Positions 46,410 to 57,490 of a stretch of 64,000 nucleotides of DNA are shown in pieces (within the stretch, counting starts at the first letter, position 1; every line of letters starts with the position of its first letter). The notes under the pieces were generated by a model, which was not told where the DNA came from, searched no databases, and saw nothing but the letters and a program-made list of their open reading frames with translations. The stretch is from assembly GCA_037043015.1 (NCBI GenBank), contig CM073322.1, positions 26,254,364-26,318,363 on the forward strand. Reading direction: 5' to 3'. The translations under genes and the position numbers were made by a program. The stretch comes from Bryum argenteum. Lineage: Eukaryota; Streptophyta; Bryopsida; Bryales; Bryaceae.

Positions 46410-46870
46410 CGGGCGGCCCAGGACCGTCCGATTGGCCTTGCCGACCGACCGGTCGACGCCGTCGGATCGATCGCAGCCGACGGATCGGTCGCAGCCGACG
46501 GATCGGTCGCTTGATCGGCCGCCGGCCATCCGATCGGTCGCGGATTCGGTCGGCCGTCGGATGGGCCCCGGTCGGCGTCGGCCGTCCGATCGGTCGCGGT
46601 CGGCATCGGCCGTCCGATCGGTCGCGGTCGGCGTGTGCCGACCGATCGGTCGTGGTCTCCGTCGGCCGTCCGATCGGCCGCGACCGGCCGGTCGGCAGCA
46701 GCCGTCCGATCGGTCGGGTCGGCCGGGCCGATTGGTTGGGCCGGTCGGCGCCGGCCGTCCGATCGGTCGGTCGGTCGCGGCTGATCGGTCGCGCTGGTCG
46801 GCGCCGGCCGTCAGATCGGTCGGGCCGGTCGGCCATCGGCCGTCCGATCTAGGTCGCCGGTCGGCCATGC
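46410..46870. repeat. GC-rich minisatellite, about 28-bp unit
   Basis: Degenerate head-to-tail repeats of a unit like 'tcggccgtccgatcggtcgc' plus 'ggtcggca' are present, with many CGATCG sites. Base composition is extremely GC-rich compared with the AT-rich flanks. All six frames look open because of the composition, so the Arg/Pro/Asp-rich frames across it are not genes. It ends 10 bases before a TATA box. Confidence 0.85.
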
Positions 46871-46880
46871 GACCGCGGCC

Positions 46881-46887
46881 TATATAA
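46881..46887 (+). promoter_or_regulatory. TATA box before the kinase-like gene
   Basis: TATATAA lies in 'ggcctatataaggctgacc', directly after the GC-rich minisatellite. A pyrimidine-rich stretch follows ('ctccactctcctcacttc'), as at plant transcription starts, and the ATG of the kinase-like gene lies 170 bases on. Confidence 0.55.
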
Positions 46888-47054
46888 GGCTGACCGGTCC
46901 TCCACTCTCCTCACTTCTTTCCTTCGTTTTCAGGGTGCGGAGTAGCTGTAGGTTGGAATTTTTTTTTAATTTTCATCCACTGGCTCCTTATCCTGCGGAG
47001 GAAAGAAGTCTTTTTGTTTGTAAGGGGGGAGATTTTGCTTTTTTTTTCACAAAG

Positions 47055-48546
47055 ATGCCCAAACATGGGGTTGGGGGTAGTGGGGGGAATCGAGGCCGGA
47101 GACCAAGGGTTGTGAGACATTTGGAGAAGTGGGAGCACCCATCCAATAAGTGCAAGAACTTTCTTCGGGAGAATGTAATGGTGCGATTTTATGAGGTTAA
47201 CAGTCTTCCACGTTTGTTCAGCAAATACGTGAGATACAAAGAGGAAGTTGTGGCCAAATTCAAGGACGACATGATGGACCTCATGATGGAAGCGCTCCAA
47301 GATCCGGTGTGGAGAACGGAGACCGATAAGCGTGGTTTTACGGACTGGATGGAGGATAGATTAATTGATGCTCTCTGGAATGCTGTCGACATTTTGAAGA
47401 GGTACGAGAGAACCACTCGAGTGGGTGATGAGGAGTTCAGGGATGTGGTATTGAGGGCGGAGGCTTTTCAAGAAGCGATGAGGCCGTATTCCAATAATAA
47501 AAACCGGGTTGGTTCCATAGGATGGTGGCGCACGGAATAAGGACGGTTAATGGAGCTGGTTCGTACGAATAATTTGGTAGTAATTCCTATGACGGCCTGT
47601 ATCATCGAGCTTGAGAAGAGGACTCTAAGGGGAGGATACGGCACAATTTCCAAAGTTCACATAAGAGGGGTTGTGGGTATTGAAGAGTTTTGGGAATTTG
47701 CTGCAAAGACTCCCATCCATGCTGTGACACGACCTGACTTGGCCAAGGTGGAGCATCAGAATGAGGCGCTTGCTGTGAGGATACAACATCCAGGGTGTTA
47801 TTCGTTTTATAGCCATTCATGCAAATAAATTCCAAGGCTATACGTATTGGTGGAATGGCGGCACGATTCGATCGATGTTGGCCCTCGATGCAAGATATGG
47901 AGATGATGTTCATGGAGAGATTGGACTCTCACCTCATTCTGATGATGAGCTTATTCGAGCTTGGCAGTTGGTCCGGTTCCGCAAAAAACGAACTGAGCTT
48001 GCTTGGGCTTTAGTGCATATCATGTGTGAAGTCCACCGGTTGAACTACCTCCACAACGATGTGTCTCCAGACAACATACTTCTTCACTTCCCTCAAGATG
48101 AATCACAGGTGTATATTGGAGTATGTGATTGGGGGCTAACTACGAGCATGGATGATAAAATGAGGTCCTTGTATACGTTCACAAAACCCCAAGAGCGAAT
48201 TGATACTCTACAAGCACGATATTGGGTAGATCCTCGGGTGGCGTACTTGTACAAACGGAGTGATGACATTCACGTTATTCCCCTTCTTGATTGCGCTTCG
48301 GAGGAGTTTGTTACGGCACGAATAGCACAACGCATCCTCAAGAAGAGCATGTCGAAGGCCTACGAGGATTGCCAAAGTACAACGGGGCCTGACCGGTGGT
48401 GCAATCAAAACTTGGCAAATGCTTTTGACCAATACTTGGAGATGGTGGCTGATGCAAAGTATACGTTGACCCACGTTGTCAACCGCTTCATGGAATCATT
48501 CCATTGGCCGGTGCCAAATGATCATTATCGCACCAAGTATGATTAG
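47055..48546 (+). pseudogene. Protein-kinase-like gene, decayed
   Basis: The first part (from ATG 47,055) encodes a basic start MPKHGVGGSGGNRGRRPR and a helical region of unknown type. The kinase-like part follows: a glycine loop LRGGYGTISKVHIRG, LAVRIQHPG at the beta3 strand, YLHNDVSPDNILLHF at the catalytic loop (HND instead of HRD) and VCDWGL at the metal site (DWG instead of DFG). The end of the gene runs to 48,546 with helical C-lobe sequence. About two disruptions, a stop and a frame change, separate the first half from the second, so I call it a pseudogene. An unrecognised intron could explain one of them. The HND/DWG changes occur in divergent kinases, so activity even in intact relatives is uncertain. 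Its partner and role are unknown. Confidence 0.55.
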
Positions 48547-49263
48547 CAAATTAGTTATGCGCATTTCTTTTAGTTCTTGCGGCTTTATTAGATTTTTAGA
48601 TTCTTCATTGAAGTTCTGATGTAGATGTAGGCAAATTTTTTGTAGTAAAATGTATTACATGCCTTCTATATGTATCGGCTTCAAGTACATTCTTGTTTAT
48701 ATATACCTTGCACTGATTCTAATGAATGACTTCTTCTCCATTGTTTGTTATTTTATTTTATTACTTCTTACCTTCAATAGAAATATCTTCAAATCTTCAT
48801 GAACAATATTTGAGAATGTATAATGAATTGTGGAACTTCTTCATTACATCAACCTTGCGTAGTTGCGATATTAATGGTTTGTCCGAAGTCAAGTCAAGCA
48901 TAATATGACTTTTTTTACATATGTTTTTTTTTGAATGAATTGATGAACATATTATATGTTAGGTGAGAGTGTGAGACTGTGAAAAAAGGCTTAAAGCCAA
49001 ACAGAAGAAATTATTACCACCAAGTGAACTTATAGTATAAAATACAAAGACATCGCGATAAAATCCTTGAAATAACAAATTGCATAGTATATTAATATAC
49101 AATGATATAGTCCGATATTGGATAATCCATTCATAAACAAAATATGGATTTCTGTATCCTCGAAATTGGCCCCTAGCAAGGCGATAATGGTGTAGACATT
49201 ATCCGTTGCCAAAAACTACATAACCTTCACTATAATGACAATATGTATGATGATTTGTCATTC
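48547..49263. other. AT-rich spacer between converging genes
   Basis: Contains the presumed 3' UTRs of the plus-strand kinase-like gene and of the minus-strand gene ending at 49,264. No motif or gene is seen. Confidence 0.4.
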
Positions 49264-50460
49264 TTAATCCGATTCTTCATCATCGTGTTTACGACTTGGT
49301 GCAGCGCCGTAAGAAGGTGGTCCTCGAGAAGATTCTCCAAACAAGTACGTTTGCCTAAAGTTTCTTTCGGCTTCAAGTTGTTCAATGTATTCCTGCTGAC
49401 TTAGAAGTGTGGCTTGTTGCAGATCTTGTTGGTACCTCGCCTCTTCGTCCTCCGGAGATAGATAAGGTGCTGAAGGCAGGTCGTTACTTCCGTATGCATT
49501 CTGACCATATCCATAATTTGTGTAGCCAACAATGTCTGATCTTCTATCATATTGACCTCCATACTCGTATGTTTCCTTCGGCTGTGATGGCCTACGGTAC
49601 TCGGGACTTCCGAATGTTGTACCGTATTGGTTCCCAGGATTGTATGGGTTTATCGGATGAGTTGGGCTTGAGTTGCATTGAGCATTGGATCCGCTACCGT
49701 GCTCACCTCCTAAACCATGTGTACCTCCTGTATACATTGGAGATGGGTAGTTCGAACTAGATCCACCTCTACCGTACTCGCGTTCGGCTCCGTACGTGTT
49801 TTGCTGATGAGGTGGCATATAACTCACCGGAGTACTGAATTGGTGGTTTCCATGGTAATACCCCTCACTTCCTGTGCCAAAGGATACTGGTGCTTGACGA
49901 TCGTCATGGTTTGAGTCTTGCTGAGTGCCCCCATATGCCCTTGGAGTTCCATGTTGTTGAAGTTGGGCATCCATATCAGCTGAACGTTCTGAATACGTAG
50001 TATAACAATCGCTTGGTCCCATCCAATTTGTGGGAATGAATCGGTTGCTGCGATCCAATAAATGCACGTTCAAACCTATCACAGTGGTCCAGTCAATGTC
50101 CTTGTGCAGGACTATTTCAGCCCACACCATGGCCATGGTAGAATACAACATCAATTCTGGCCTTGTGTTCTTGATTCCAACTGCAATTGTGACTTCGTGA
50201 TATCTGTGCGCAAAATGGTCGCTCTTGCAACTCTTCACTAGGCCTTCGCGACGAAGACCATATTTCTCTGCTTCGTGCCGCGGCCATAACTTCATTATGT
50301 GGTACATCTTCACGTACTTCTTGCACATGGTGCAATTCCAAATGTCCACCCTCTCCTCTCGCCAACCCGGCTCTGCAACACAGTTTGGGTCACTCCATGC
50401 TTCCCAATCCATTTTTGGAGGGTCGCCTGTCGGACCCCGTTTTTTTCGATTTTTGGCCAT
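49264..50460 (-). CDS. Gly/Tyr/Gln-rich protein with Cys/His N-terminal domain, unknown
   Basis: An uninterrupted single exon of 398 residues. Residues 1-165 look folded: basic start MAKNRKKRGPTGDPP, Trp-rich WEAWSDPNC, a Cys pair (WNCTMCKKYVKMYHIMK) and HFAHRYHEVTIAVGI. The CxxC and nearby His could form a metal site. Residues 170-350 are low complexity, rich in Gly, Tyr, Gln, Asn and Ser (YGGTQQDS, GYTNYGYGQNAYG), as in prion-like or RNA-granule proteins. The C-terminus has a glutamine-rich coiled-coil-like helix (EEARYQQDLQQATLLSQQEY) and an acidic end. A 1.2-kb open frame in moderate-GC DNA argues for real coding. I recognise no family. It stands convergent with the kinase-like gene and next to a retroelement, so it may be transposon cargo. 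Confidence 0.55.
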   Translation of the reverse strand: MAKNRKKRGPTGDPPKMDWEAWSDPNCVAEPGWREERVDIWNCTMCKKYVKMYHIMKLWPRHEAEKYGLRREGLVKSCKSDHFAHRYHEVTIAVGIKNTRPELMLYSTMAMVWAEIVLHKDIDWTTVIGLNVHLLDRSNRFIPTNWMGPSDCYTTYSERSADMDAQLQQHGTPRAYGGTQQDSNHDDRQAPVSFGTGSEGYYHGNHQFSTPVSYMPPHQQNTYGAEREYGRGGSSSNYPSPMYTGGTHGLGGEHGSGSNAQCNSSPTHPINPYNPGNQYGTTFGSPEYRRPSQPKETYEYGGQYDRRSDIVGYTNYGYGQNAYGSNDLPSAPYLSPEDEEARYQQDLQQATLLSQQEYIEQLEAERNFRQTYLFGESSRGPPSYGAAPSRKHDDEESD

Positions 50461-51972
50461 TATGTTCTAATGCGCATTAAGAATAAGTATAGTGTCTAGA
50501 ATCCGACCTATGTATTTGCTAAGCCGTATACTATAAGGCAATTACGTTTTTACAAATAAAGGAATTAGTTAAACTCTAGTTTATGTTAAGTAGGACGGAT
50601 TTACCAATCCGCATCATCGTCCCCCGCACGGCTAGGACGTCTTTGTCGGAAGGACGATTAGGAGTTATGATGGTAGGTGAAGGACGGAGTGGCGAAGAAT
50701 TTAATAATGGCGAAAATCTAGAAGGCGACTCCGTGCAGGGAGGACAATTATGGCGGCGGACCATGTCATGATGGTCGGACTTAACTCCGCCCCCTCGATA
50801 TAAGGCAACCCGTCCGCCCTTGTCGCCACACCGCTCCTCGTTTTCGCGCCCCTTGTCGTCTTGCGCTCCCCGCCTCCGTCTTTACGCTTTCCGTCCTTAG
50901 CCGCGATCCGCCCATTGGCCGATCTCACCCCGGCGACTCTCTATTTCCTTGCGCACTTCTTTCCGATGGCGAGAACGGCGTCCGCTTCCGCTCGGGAGCA
51001 AGAGGAGTCAAGATTTCCATCAAGCTCGTGTCGCCGTGTATTCCGATCGAGGAGAATGAGAAGAAGTCCTTGACGGAAGACCTCGAGAGGATGGGGTTAG
51101 CCGGCTGCTTGAATACGCCACAGGGATTGCGCGACGCGGAGAGATGGTGCGCGAGATCAAGGTCGGCGCGCCAAAACCGATTCGAGGGGACGGTTAGAGC
51201 AAAGCCGGCTTCCTGGACGGCCGAAGATCGGAGAGTCATTTACGGCCTGACCGTAAACAACGGAGTAGGGTTGTGCGGCCGGAAACACAAGTGGGCGAAG
51301 AAGAAGGCGTTCCACGGGATCCACACAAGAACAATGGCTACTCGATCGAGGATTGCGGAAATCCGAGGAGCGCGCCGTCATCAAGTTTTTGGCGCCGATT
51401 ATTCACGGAGAGAAGCCGCACGGATCACCGCGTCGGTACCGCCAACACCGCCCCGGGCTCCTTGCGCGAACGGGAGACGGATCGGGGATGATCATCCGCG
51501 ACTTAGTCGCCCGGCTTATGGAAAACGTAGGTAAAACCCGTCCTAGCCCTATTACTCCTTTTCTTTACCACCGTCTGAGAAGGAGGAGGTGCGACGGATG
51601 AGGAGGAGTCGAACTATGAGATCGCTACTGCCGCCGCAAAACAACGGCGTGTTCGAGTCGGGAGGAGAGTACGGATAGCAAGGCCGTGTACTCGGAAGAG
51701 GAGGAGGACGAGGTCGGATCGAGGCGAAGGGGACGTTCCACCCGACGCACTGATGAGCCGGCCCGAGGCAACCCCACCGCGGACGCGTCAGAGAGGTAAT
51801 CATCCTTCCGTCCCGTGTCGGGGACACGGAAATGTATGATAAGAATATGTGAAACTAACAAGAACTGACAGAGAGCTTGAATTAACAAGAAGAGTACGAA
51901 ACAACAACAAGAGAGATGAGCTAGAGCTCCAAGAGATGCGTTATCGAGACCGAGGTTGCCTCGGCCTCGACT

Positions 51973-51982
51973 CCTATATATA
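51973..51982 (-). promoter_or_regulatory. TATA box of the chromovirus LTR
   Basis: On the minus strand 'gtatatataggag' follows the HSE-like array by about 10-30 bases. It is the likely transcription-start signal of the element. Confidence 0.6.
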
Positions 51983-51989
51983 CTAGCTA

Positions 51990-52172
51990 AGAAGAAGGTT
52001 CTCCAGAACCTTCCTCAACCTAGGACTTTCTAGGACCTTCCAAGAACTTCCAAGACCTTCCAGAAGCTTCCAGGGCCTTCCGGAAACTTCAAGGACCTTC
52101 CAAAAACTTCCAGAGACTTCCAGAAACTTCCAAAAGTTTCCGGAAGCTTCTAGAACCTTCTAGAACCTTCCT
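51990..52172 (-). promoter_or_regulatory. Heat-shock-element-like array in the chromovirus LTR
   Basis: About 18 GAA/TTC five-base units lie in 180 bases. They include a run of six alternating units at 52,143-52,170 (GAAgcTTC, GAAccTTC, GAAccTTC spaced by TA), which is a perfect multi-unit HSE. On the element's strand this array lies just upstream of the TATA box at about 51,973-51,982. The same array is in the other LTR, with the six-unit run at 57,820-57,847. Confidence 0.7.
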
Positions 52173-52350
52173 AATTTGTCTACCTAGTACGTGGCCGTGA
52201 CACAGGGAATCTTCTAGGAATCTTCGATGAATATTTTAGGAAATCTTCAGAGAATATTTTAGAAGAACCTTCTAGAAACTTCTTGTGTATGTCCGTGACA
52301 TCACCTCCCCTTCTAGCTTCGAGGTCTCCGAGAAGCAACGTTGTTGTTAG

Positions 52351-52704
52351 TCAATACCAACGTAGGAAAATGAAAATCTGCCGCATGACATCTGCAATAA
52401 ACTCCAATTGTTGTTCACAAGGCAAGTGGTTCATCGGTCCTTGAAGCCAACGATAGTGGCCGACGCCTTCCACTTCTGACCAAGCGTGAACTTCTGTGTC
52501 TTCGTTATGGAATTGTCCTGCAAACACACCTTCTGGCAGACCATTGAAAGCGGGCTCGACCTCAAATACAATCACCAGCGATCGATTGCTCGGAATCCTC
52601 CGTCGGCGTCGTGGCGTAGGCGGTTCATCATCTCTGGGTCGCCTTCGAGAGTTGGTTGGTTGAGATGGCATAACTGGTATGCTATCTATCTCTTGACTAT
52701 TCAT
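52351..52704 (-). CDS. Extra small frame downstream of pol in the chromovirus
   Basis: 117 codons between the chromodomain and the 3' LTR, same strand as pol. It starts MNSQEIDSIPVMPSQPTN and has a basic patch (RRRPRDDEPPTPRRRRR). A hydrophobic, possibly folded half follows (VIVFEVEPAFNGLPEGVFAG). It has no membrane segment or signal peptide, so it is not envelope-like. Function unknown. Confidence 0.4.
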   Translation of the reverse strand: MNSQEIDSIPVMPSQPTNSRRRPRDDEPPTPRRRRRIPSNRSLVIVFEVEPAFNGLPEGVFAGQFHNEDTEVHAWSEVEGVGHYRWLQGPMNHLPCEQQLEFIADVMRQIFIFLRWY

Positions 52705-52831
52705 GACAAAAAACCAAACTATGACTATAGAGAAATTCTATCTAGAACAAAATATGTAAATCAAATGTGAATCAAGGTTGTGTTCACTCTCCCCCTTTTA
52801 TTCTCCTGAGTGGGCAAGCGTCAGAGAGAAG

Positions 52832-55800
52832 TTATCGTCGGAAAGGCTTAGGTTTATGAGGATATCGTTGATGAAATTCTGTCACCTTTTCTAGCGCATT
52901 TACAAGATTTTCGGCATGTTCCCACGTTCTTTCATTGATGTCGTATCCGCTCCAATGCACAAAATACTCCAAGTTTCCCCTTCGCGCCGTGAATCCGAAG
53001 ACCTTATCCACCTCATATTCCTCGTGGTTCTCAATTTCGATACTAGGTGGCGGCCCTAGCACTCTTCCCGGAAAAGTCGACTCTCGATAAGGTTCCAATA
53101 AAGACACGTGGAAGACCGGATGTACCTTCATAGTAGCTGGTAACTCCAACCGATCGCCACTGGATTGATTTGTTTGGATGGCAAATGGTCCCAATCTTGA
53201 TAGTCCAACTTATCACACGGCCGCTTGGTCTTGATATTCCGTCAAAGCGACCATACTTTATCTCCGATCTTGAAAGTAGGTGCCTCATTCCGAAATTTAT
53301 CTCTGCGGACGCCTTGTACAACTCTTGGGCGGTTTGCAAATTGAAGTCTCGGCGTTGCTTGAAGTTCCGATAGGCCGCTTCGCAAAATCTTCATCTTTGG
53401 GTTGTTATTGGCCATCAATTCCATAAATCAAGCTTCGGGTGATATCCGTAGTTGGCAAAGAATGGTGTTTGTTGGGTCGACGCATGAATAGTGTTGTTGT
53501 AGGCGAACTCGGCAAGCGGCGGATACCGATCCAATCGTCTTCTTGATAGTTGATGGTGCAACGTAGATCTTTGCTCCAATACTTGATTCACCCGTTCCGT
53601 CCTCGTCCGTCGGTTTGAGGATGAAATGCCGAAGAAAGCTTGATATCCACCTTCAATATCTCAAATAGAGATTTCGAACTTGGAGACGAACTCGGGTTCC
53701 GCGATCCGACACAATATCATCTCGGCAAGCCGTGATAACGATATACATTATCAAGAAAGAGTCTTGTCAGATCTTCGCTCGACGATGTCTTCTTGCAAGA
53801 ACAAAATGCGCCATCTTCGTCGGCCGATCTACCACAACAAAGATGTTTGTCAAACGAGTTTGAAGGCGGCAGTCCGTAATGAAATCCATGGAAATCAAGA
53901 CCATGGTCGATGCGGGATAGGCAATGGCCGCAAAGTCCATAGGGGCGATGCCGAGGGTTCTTCGACCTTGAACAAATATCACAAGAGAGAACAAACTCCT
54001 TCACATCCTTCCACATTTGGGGCCACCGTGAAGTCTCGCGAAATAAGCTCCAATGTCTTGTTGTATCCAAAATGTCCTGCAATTGAAAAAGTCATGGCGT
54101 GATTGGAGGACTCAAGTCGTGTTCGTCCCTTAGGAATATACACCGCTCTTCAAAGTACAAAAGATCTCCTCCACCTTGAACTTGTCATTATCAAGACGCG
54201 CTTGATCTCGAGAGCTACGAGAATCTTCAATTGTCGCAATGATATCTCTGGTTAAGGAAGTCCGTATCAATTGGCATGACAATGAGCGCAAATTCTAAAA
54301 ATGCTCGGTTTTAAGAATGTGGTGCATTGTTGATCAAACGCTTCTCCTCGGTATTAGGCGCGAATACGATCTCCTTGATAAGGCATCGGATAGTCCTTGT
54401 TGCTTCCGGCCGATAGGTAATAACAAAGTCAAATCGTGACAACGACATATTCCACCGAGCTTGCGTCGATTCAAGACTCGAGCCGACATAAAGTACTCCA
54501 AAATTCTTGTGATCCGTGTATACGGTCACCGGATGTCTGGCGCCCGAAAAGTGTCGCCACTCTTGGAAGGAATCTACTATGGCAAGAAGTTCCTTATCGT
54601 GGATTTCATAATTGATTTCAGCAGAAAAAACTTTCGAGAATAGAACGCCACCGGATGAAGCTTCCGTCCCACGTCCATCTGTGAAAGTACGGCTCCCAAA
54701 GCAAAATCAGAAGCATCGGTCTCCAAATAGAAGGCCTTTGTAAAGTCAGGATGTACCAAGATTGGAGCTGTGATAAATGCCATCTTGAGGTCTTGGAATG
54801 CCTTTTCTGCTTGAGGTCCCCATTCGAGCTTGTCCTTACAAGTCAACCGAGTGAGTGGAGCAGCGACTCGAGAATAATTCTTGATGAAGATTCGATAGAA
54901 GTTAGCAAATCCAAGAAAACATTGTACGTCTCTAACCGTCTTCGGAACCTCACATGATACAATTGCTTCCACCTTCTTAGGGTCCATCTTCAAGCCGTCT
55001 GTAGTTGCAATGAACCCTAAAAACTCCATCTCGGTTTGGTGGAATAGGCACTTCTCCAACTTGGCGTAGAGTCCTCGTTCTCGTAGTTTCTCGAGGACCA
55101 AACGAACGTGCTTCTCGTGCTCTTCTTCGTTTTTGGAAAATATCAGGATGTCATCCAGATAGATGACAACAAAGTCGTCAAGGTGCTCCCGAAAGATGTC
55201 ATTCATCATGTGTTGGAAAACATCCGGAGCATTGGTAAGGCCAAAAGGCATGACATTATATTCAAAATGGCCATACCTTATGCGGAACGCCGTCTTCCAC
55301 TCGTCTCCTTCCTTGATCCGTACGAGGTTGTAAGCTCCCCTCAGATCAATTTTTGTGAAGATCTTTGCACGCCCGAGCTGCTCCAAGAGACCAGAAATCA
55401 AGGGTAACGGATAACGATTTTTCTTAGTTACCTTGTTGAGGCCTCGATAGTCCACGCACATTCGTAAGGAGCCATCCTTCTTCTTTACAAACAAGATCGG
55501 TGCCCCAGCTGGCGACTTTGAATGACGAATGAAGTTCTTCGCTAGATTCTCGTCAATGTACTTTCAGCCTCCGCTAATTCCGTTTGAGAGAGATTGTAGA
55601 TTGGGCCAAAAGGCGGTTGTGCTCCTTCTTGCAGGTCTATGGTACAGTCGTATGGCCGATGCTCCGGTAGTATGTCCGCGTTCTTCTTCTGAAACACGTC
55701 CTCAAAATCCTTGTATTGCTCTGGTATGCTTGCCGTCGAACTCTTCTCCGTGCTAGTTGGGGCTGCATAGATGACAAAGGGTGCTGCTTCTTTGGATGAT

Positions 55801-57300
55801 CGTACGAACGCCCTTGCTCCAATAAACAATGGTTTCCCTATCTTGGGATGTCTACTAGGTTGGCTTTTGGAATGTTCTTTGGAAAAAGTCATTTTCCGCA
55901 ACTTCCAATCTATGGTAGGGTTATGTTGTTCTAACCAAGAGAGACCTAAGATGACAGGGTTTGACGGGGTTCTAATGACATTAAAAACGACGTAACTACT
56001 ATGGTCCTTAAACGCCACCTCTATAGGTACTGATTCATGGGTGACACTGCCAGACAATAAAGGTCGTCCATCTATCACCTCTACATAAACAGGTTTGGAC
56101 TTCTGTACTAGACGAATCTTGTGGCGCTTAGCAAATTCTTCATCTAAAAAACAAGTAGATGCTCCCGAATCTAATAGAGCTAAAGTTTTGTGTTTTTGAG
56201 GACCAAGAGACAAGGGAATTGTAAAACAACGTGCAGGTTGGGCAGAGAAAGAGGAACCTGATTGTTGTCGTGGCATTGAATCGTCCAGCCGCACGGTTCC
56301 TACTGTGGGTGGGCATCGTCGTTTTCCGGGATCACCGCACTCCTAGTCTTAACAATGCGTCGGTTCTGCTTCTTGGGGCAATTTCCAACCTTGTGGCCTT
56401 CTTCTCCGCAGTACAAACAGAGTCCTTCTTCCATACGCCGTTTCTTCTCTTCTGGAGTAAGAGCTCTGACACGCGTCGCGTCGATTTGCATGGCTTCTGC
56501 CTCCGAATGAGAACTCAAATTGTTTGCCAACATACTCGTGGTGTAGCGACTCGTTTGGTATTTTGGGCGCTGGTCTTGACGACGCTGGAATAAACGGTTG
56601 TCGCACTTTACAGCTTGGCTATTGGCTTCGTTGAGCGTTTGCGGATCAGGAAGAGATAAAAGTAGGTCCTTCACATCATCCCTCAAACCCCAATAAAACT
56701 GACTCACCAATGCTTCTTCGCCCCAGTTGATGTCACTAGCCAGTTGTCTAAAATCCGATCGTGAAGCGATGCACGCAGCGCGCATTCTTGTCGTAGTGAT
56801 CGGATCTTTGTTGTAGCCCATCGGACCTTGTCATGTTCGCCAAATGCTTCTGCAAATGCTACCAAGAACGTCTCAAAGTTGCTCAGAATTGGCGATCGTT
56901 TCTCGAACAAGGGGGCAAACCACGAAAAAGCTTGTCCTGTAAGCAGAGTTCCAACAAGTCCAACACGCGCCTCCTCCGTCGGATATCGTTCAAGCTGTAA
57001 AACTGTTATCAACTGGATTTGGTTGACAAAACCTCGAAACTTGGAACGCGTTCCGTCGAACTTGTCAGGAAGACTAACTCTAGGCTCCTTCCGTTGTTGA
57101 ATCATTGGGTTTTGTTGAACCAAAGGTGTAGTCGTCTCCTCCGGTGTAGTTGCTTGAGACTGGTGAATCCTGGATGATGTTATCCCGGATGCTCCGTCAT
57201 TGTGAAGTCTTGCCATGGCTCCTTCTATCTCCGCTTGTCTATGTGATAATGCAGCAATAGCACTCATGATGGCGTCCAATTTGGATTCCAAATTTTCAGC
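52832..57300 (-). pseudogene. Gag-pol region of the chromovirus
   Basis: Gag spans about 56,300-57,300, with a helical start (SKLDAIMSAIAALSHRQAEI) and one zinc knuckle CLYCGEEGHKVGNCP. Protease spans about 55,540-56,290 (ALLDSGASTCFLD). Reverse transcriptase and RNase H span about 54,310-55,500 ([47 protein letters not shown]). Integrase spans about 53,240-54,080. The chromodomain is at about 52,880-53,060 (VDKVFGFTARRGNLEYFVHW then WSGYDINERTWE). A chromodomain after integrase defines the chromovirus branch and should steer insertion to particular chromatin. The region carries several breaks. Confidence 0.88.
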
Positions 57301-57490
57301 CATACTAACGTCTTGATCTTTGACTAAATCTACGAAAGAAAAGAAAAATTTGACAAGAGAACAATATTGGTTTAGAGGAGGGTAATCCGCAACCTCTAAA
57401 ACACTAACATACCTTCGAGAAGAGGGGTAATCCACTCTCTAACAAGAAGGGACTAACTCTGATATTTGTGAGAAGGTAGTCTCGACAAAT

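Larger units (their letters stand above)
51816..52300 (-). repeat. 3' LTR of the chromovirus
   Basis: Plus-strand edges are TGTCGGGGACACGG and TGTCCGTGACA, so the termini are TGTC/GACA. The inner edge touches a purine tract ('agaaggggaggtga' on the minus strand). It contains a TATA box and the heat-shock-like array. Confidence 0.9.

Noticed and set aside
46335-46887. Long Arg/Pro/Asp-rich frames in all directions
   Set aside because: Produced by the CGGTCG-type minisatellite; stop codons are depleted by composition.
52351-52704. Envelope gene of an endogenous retrovirus
   Set aside because: No signal peptide or membrane span; too short.
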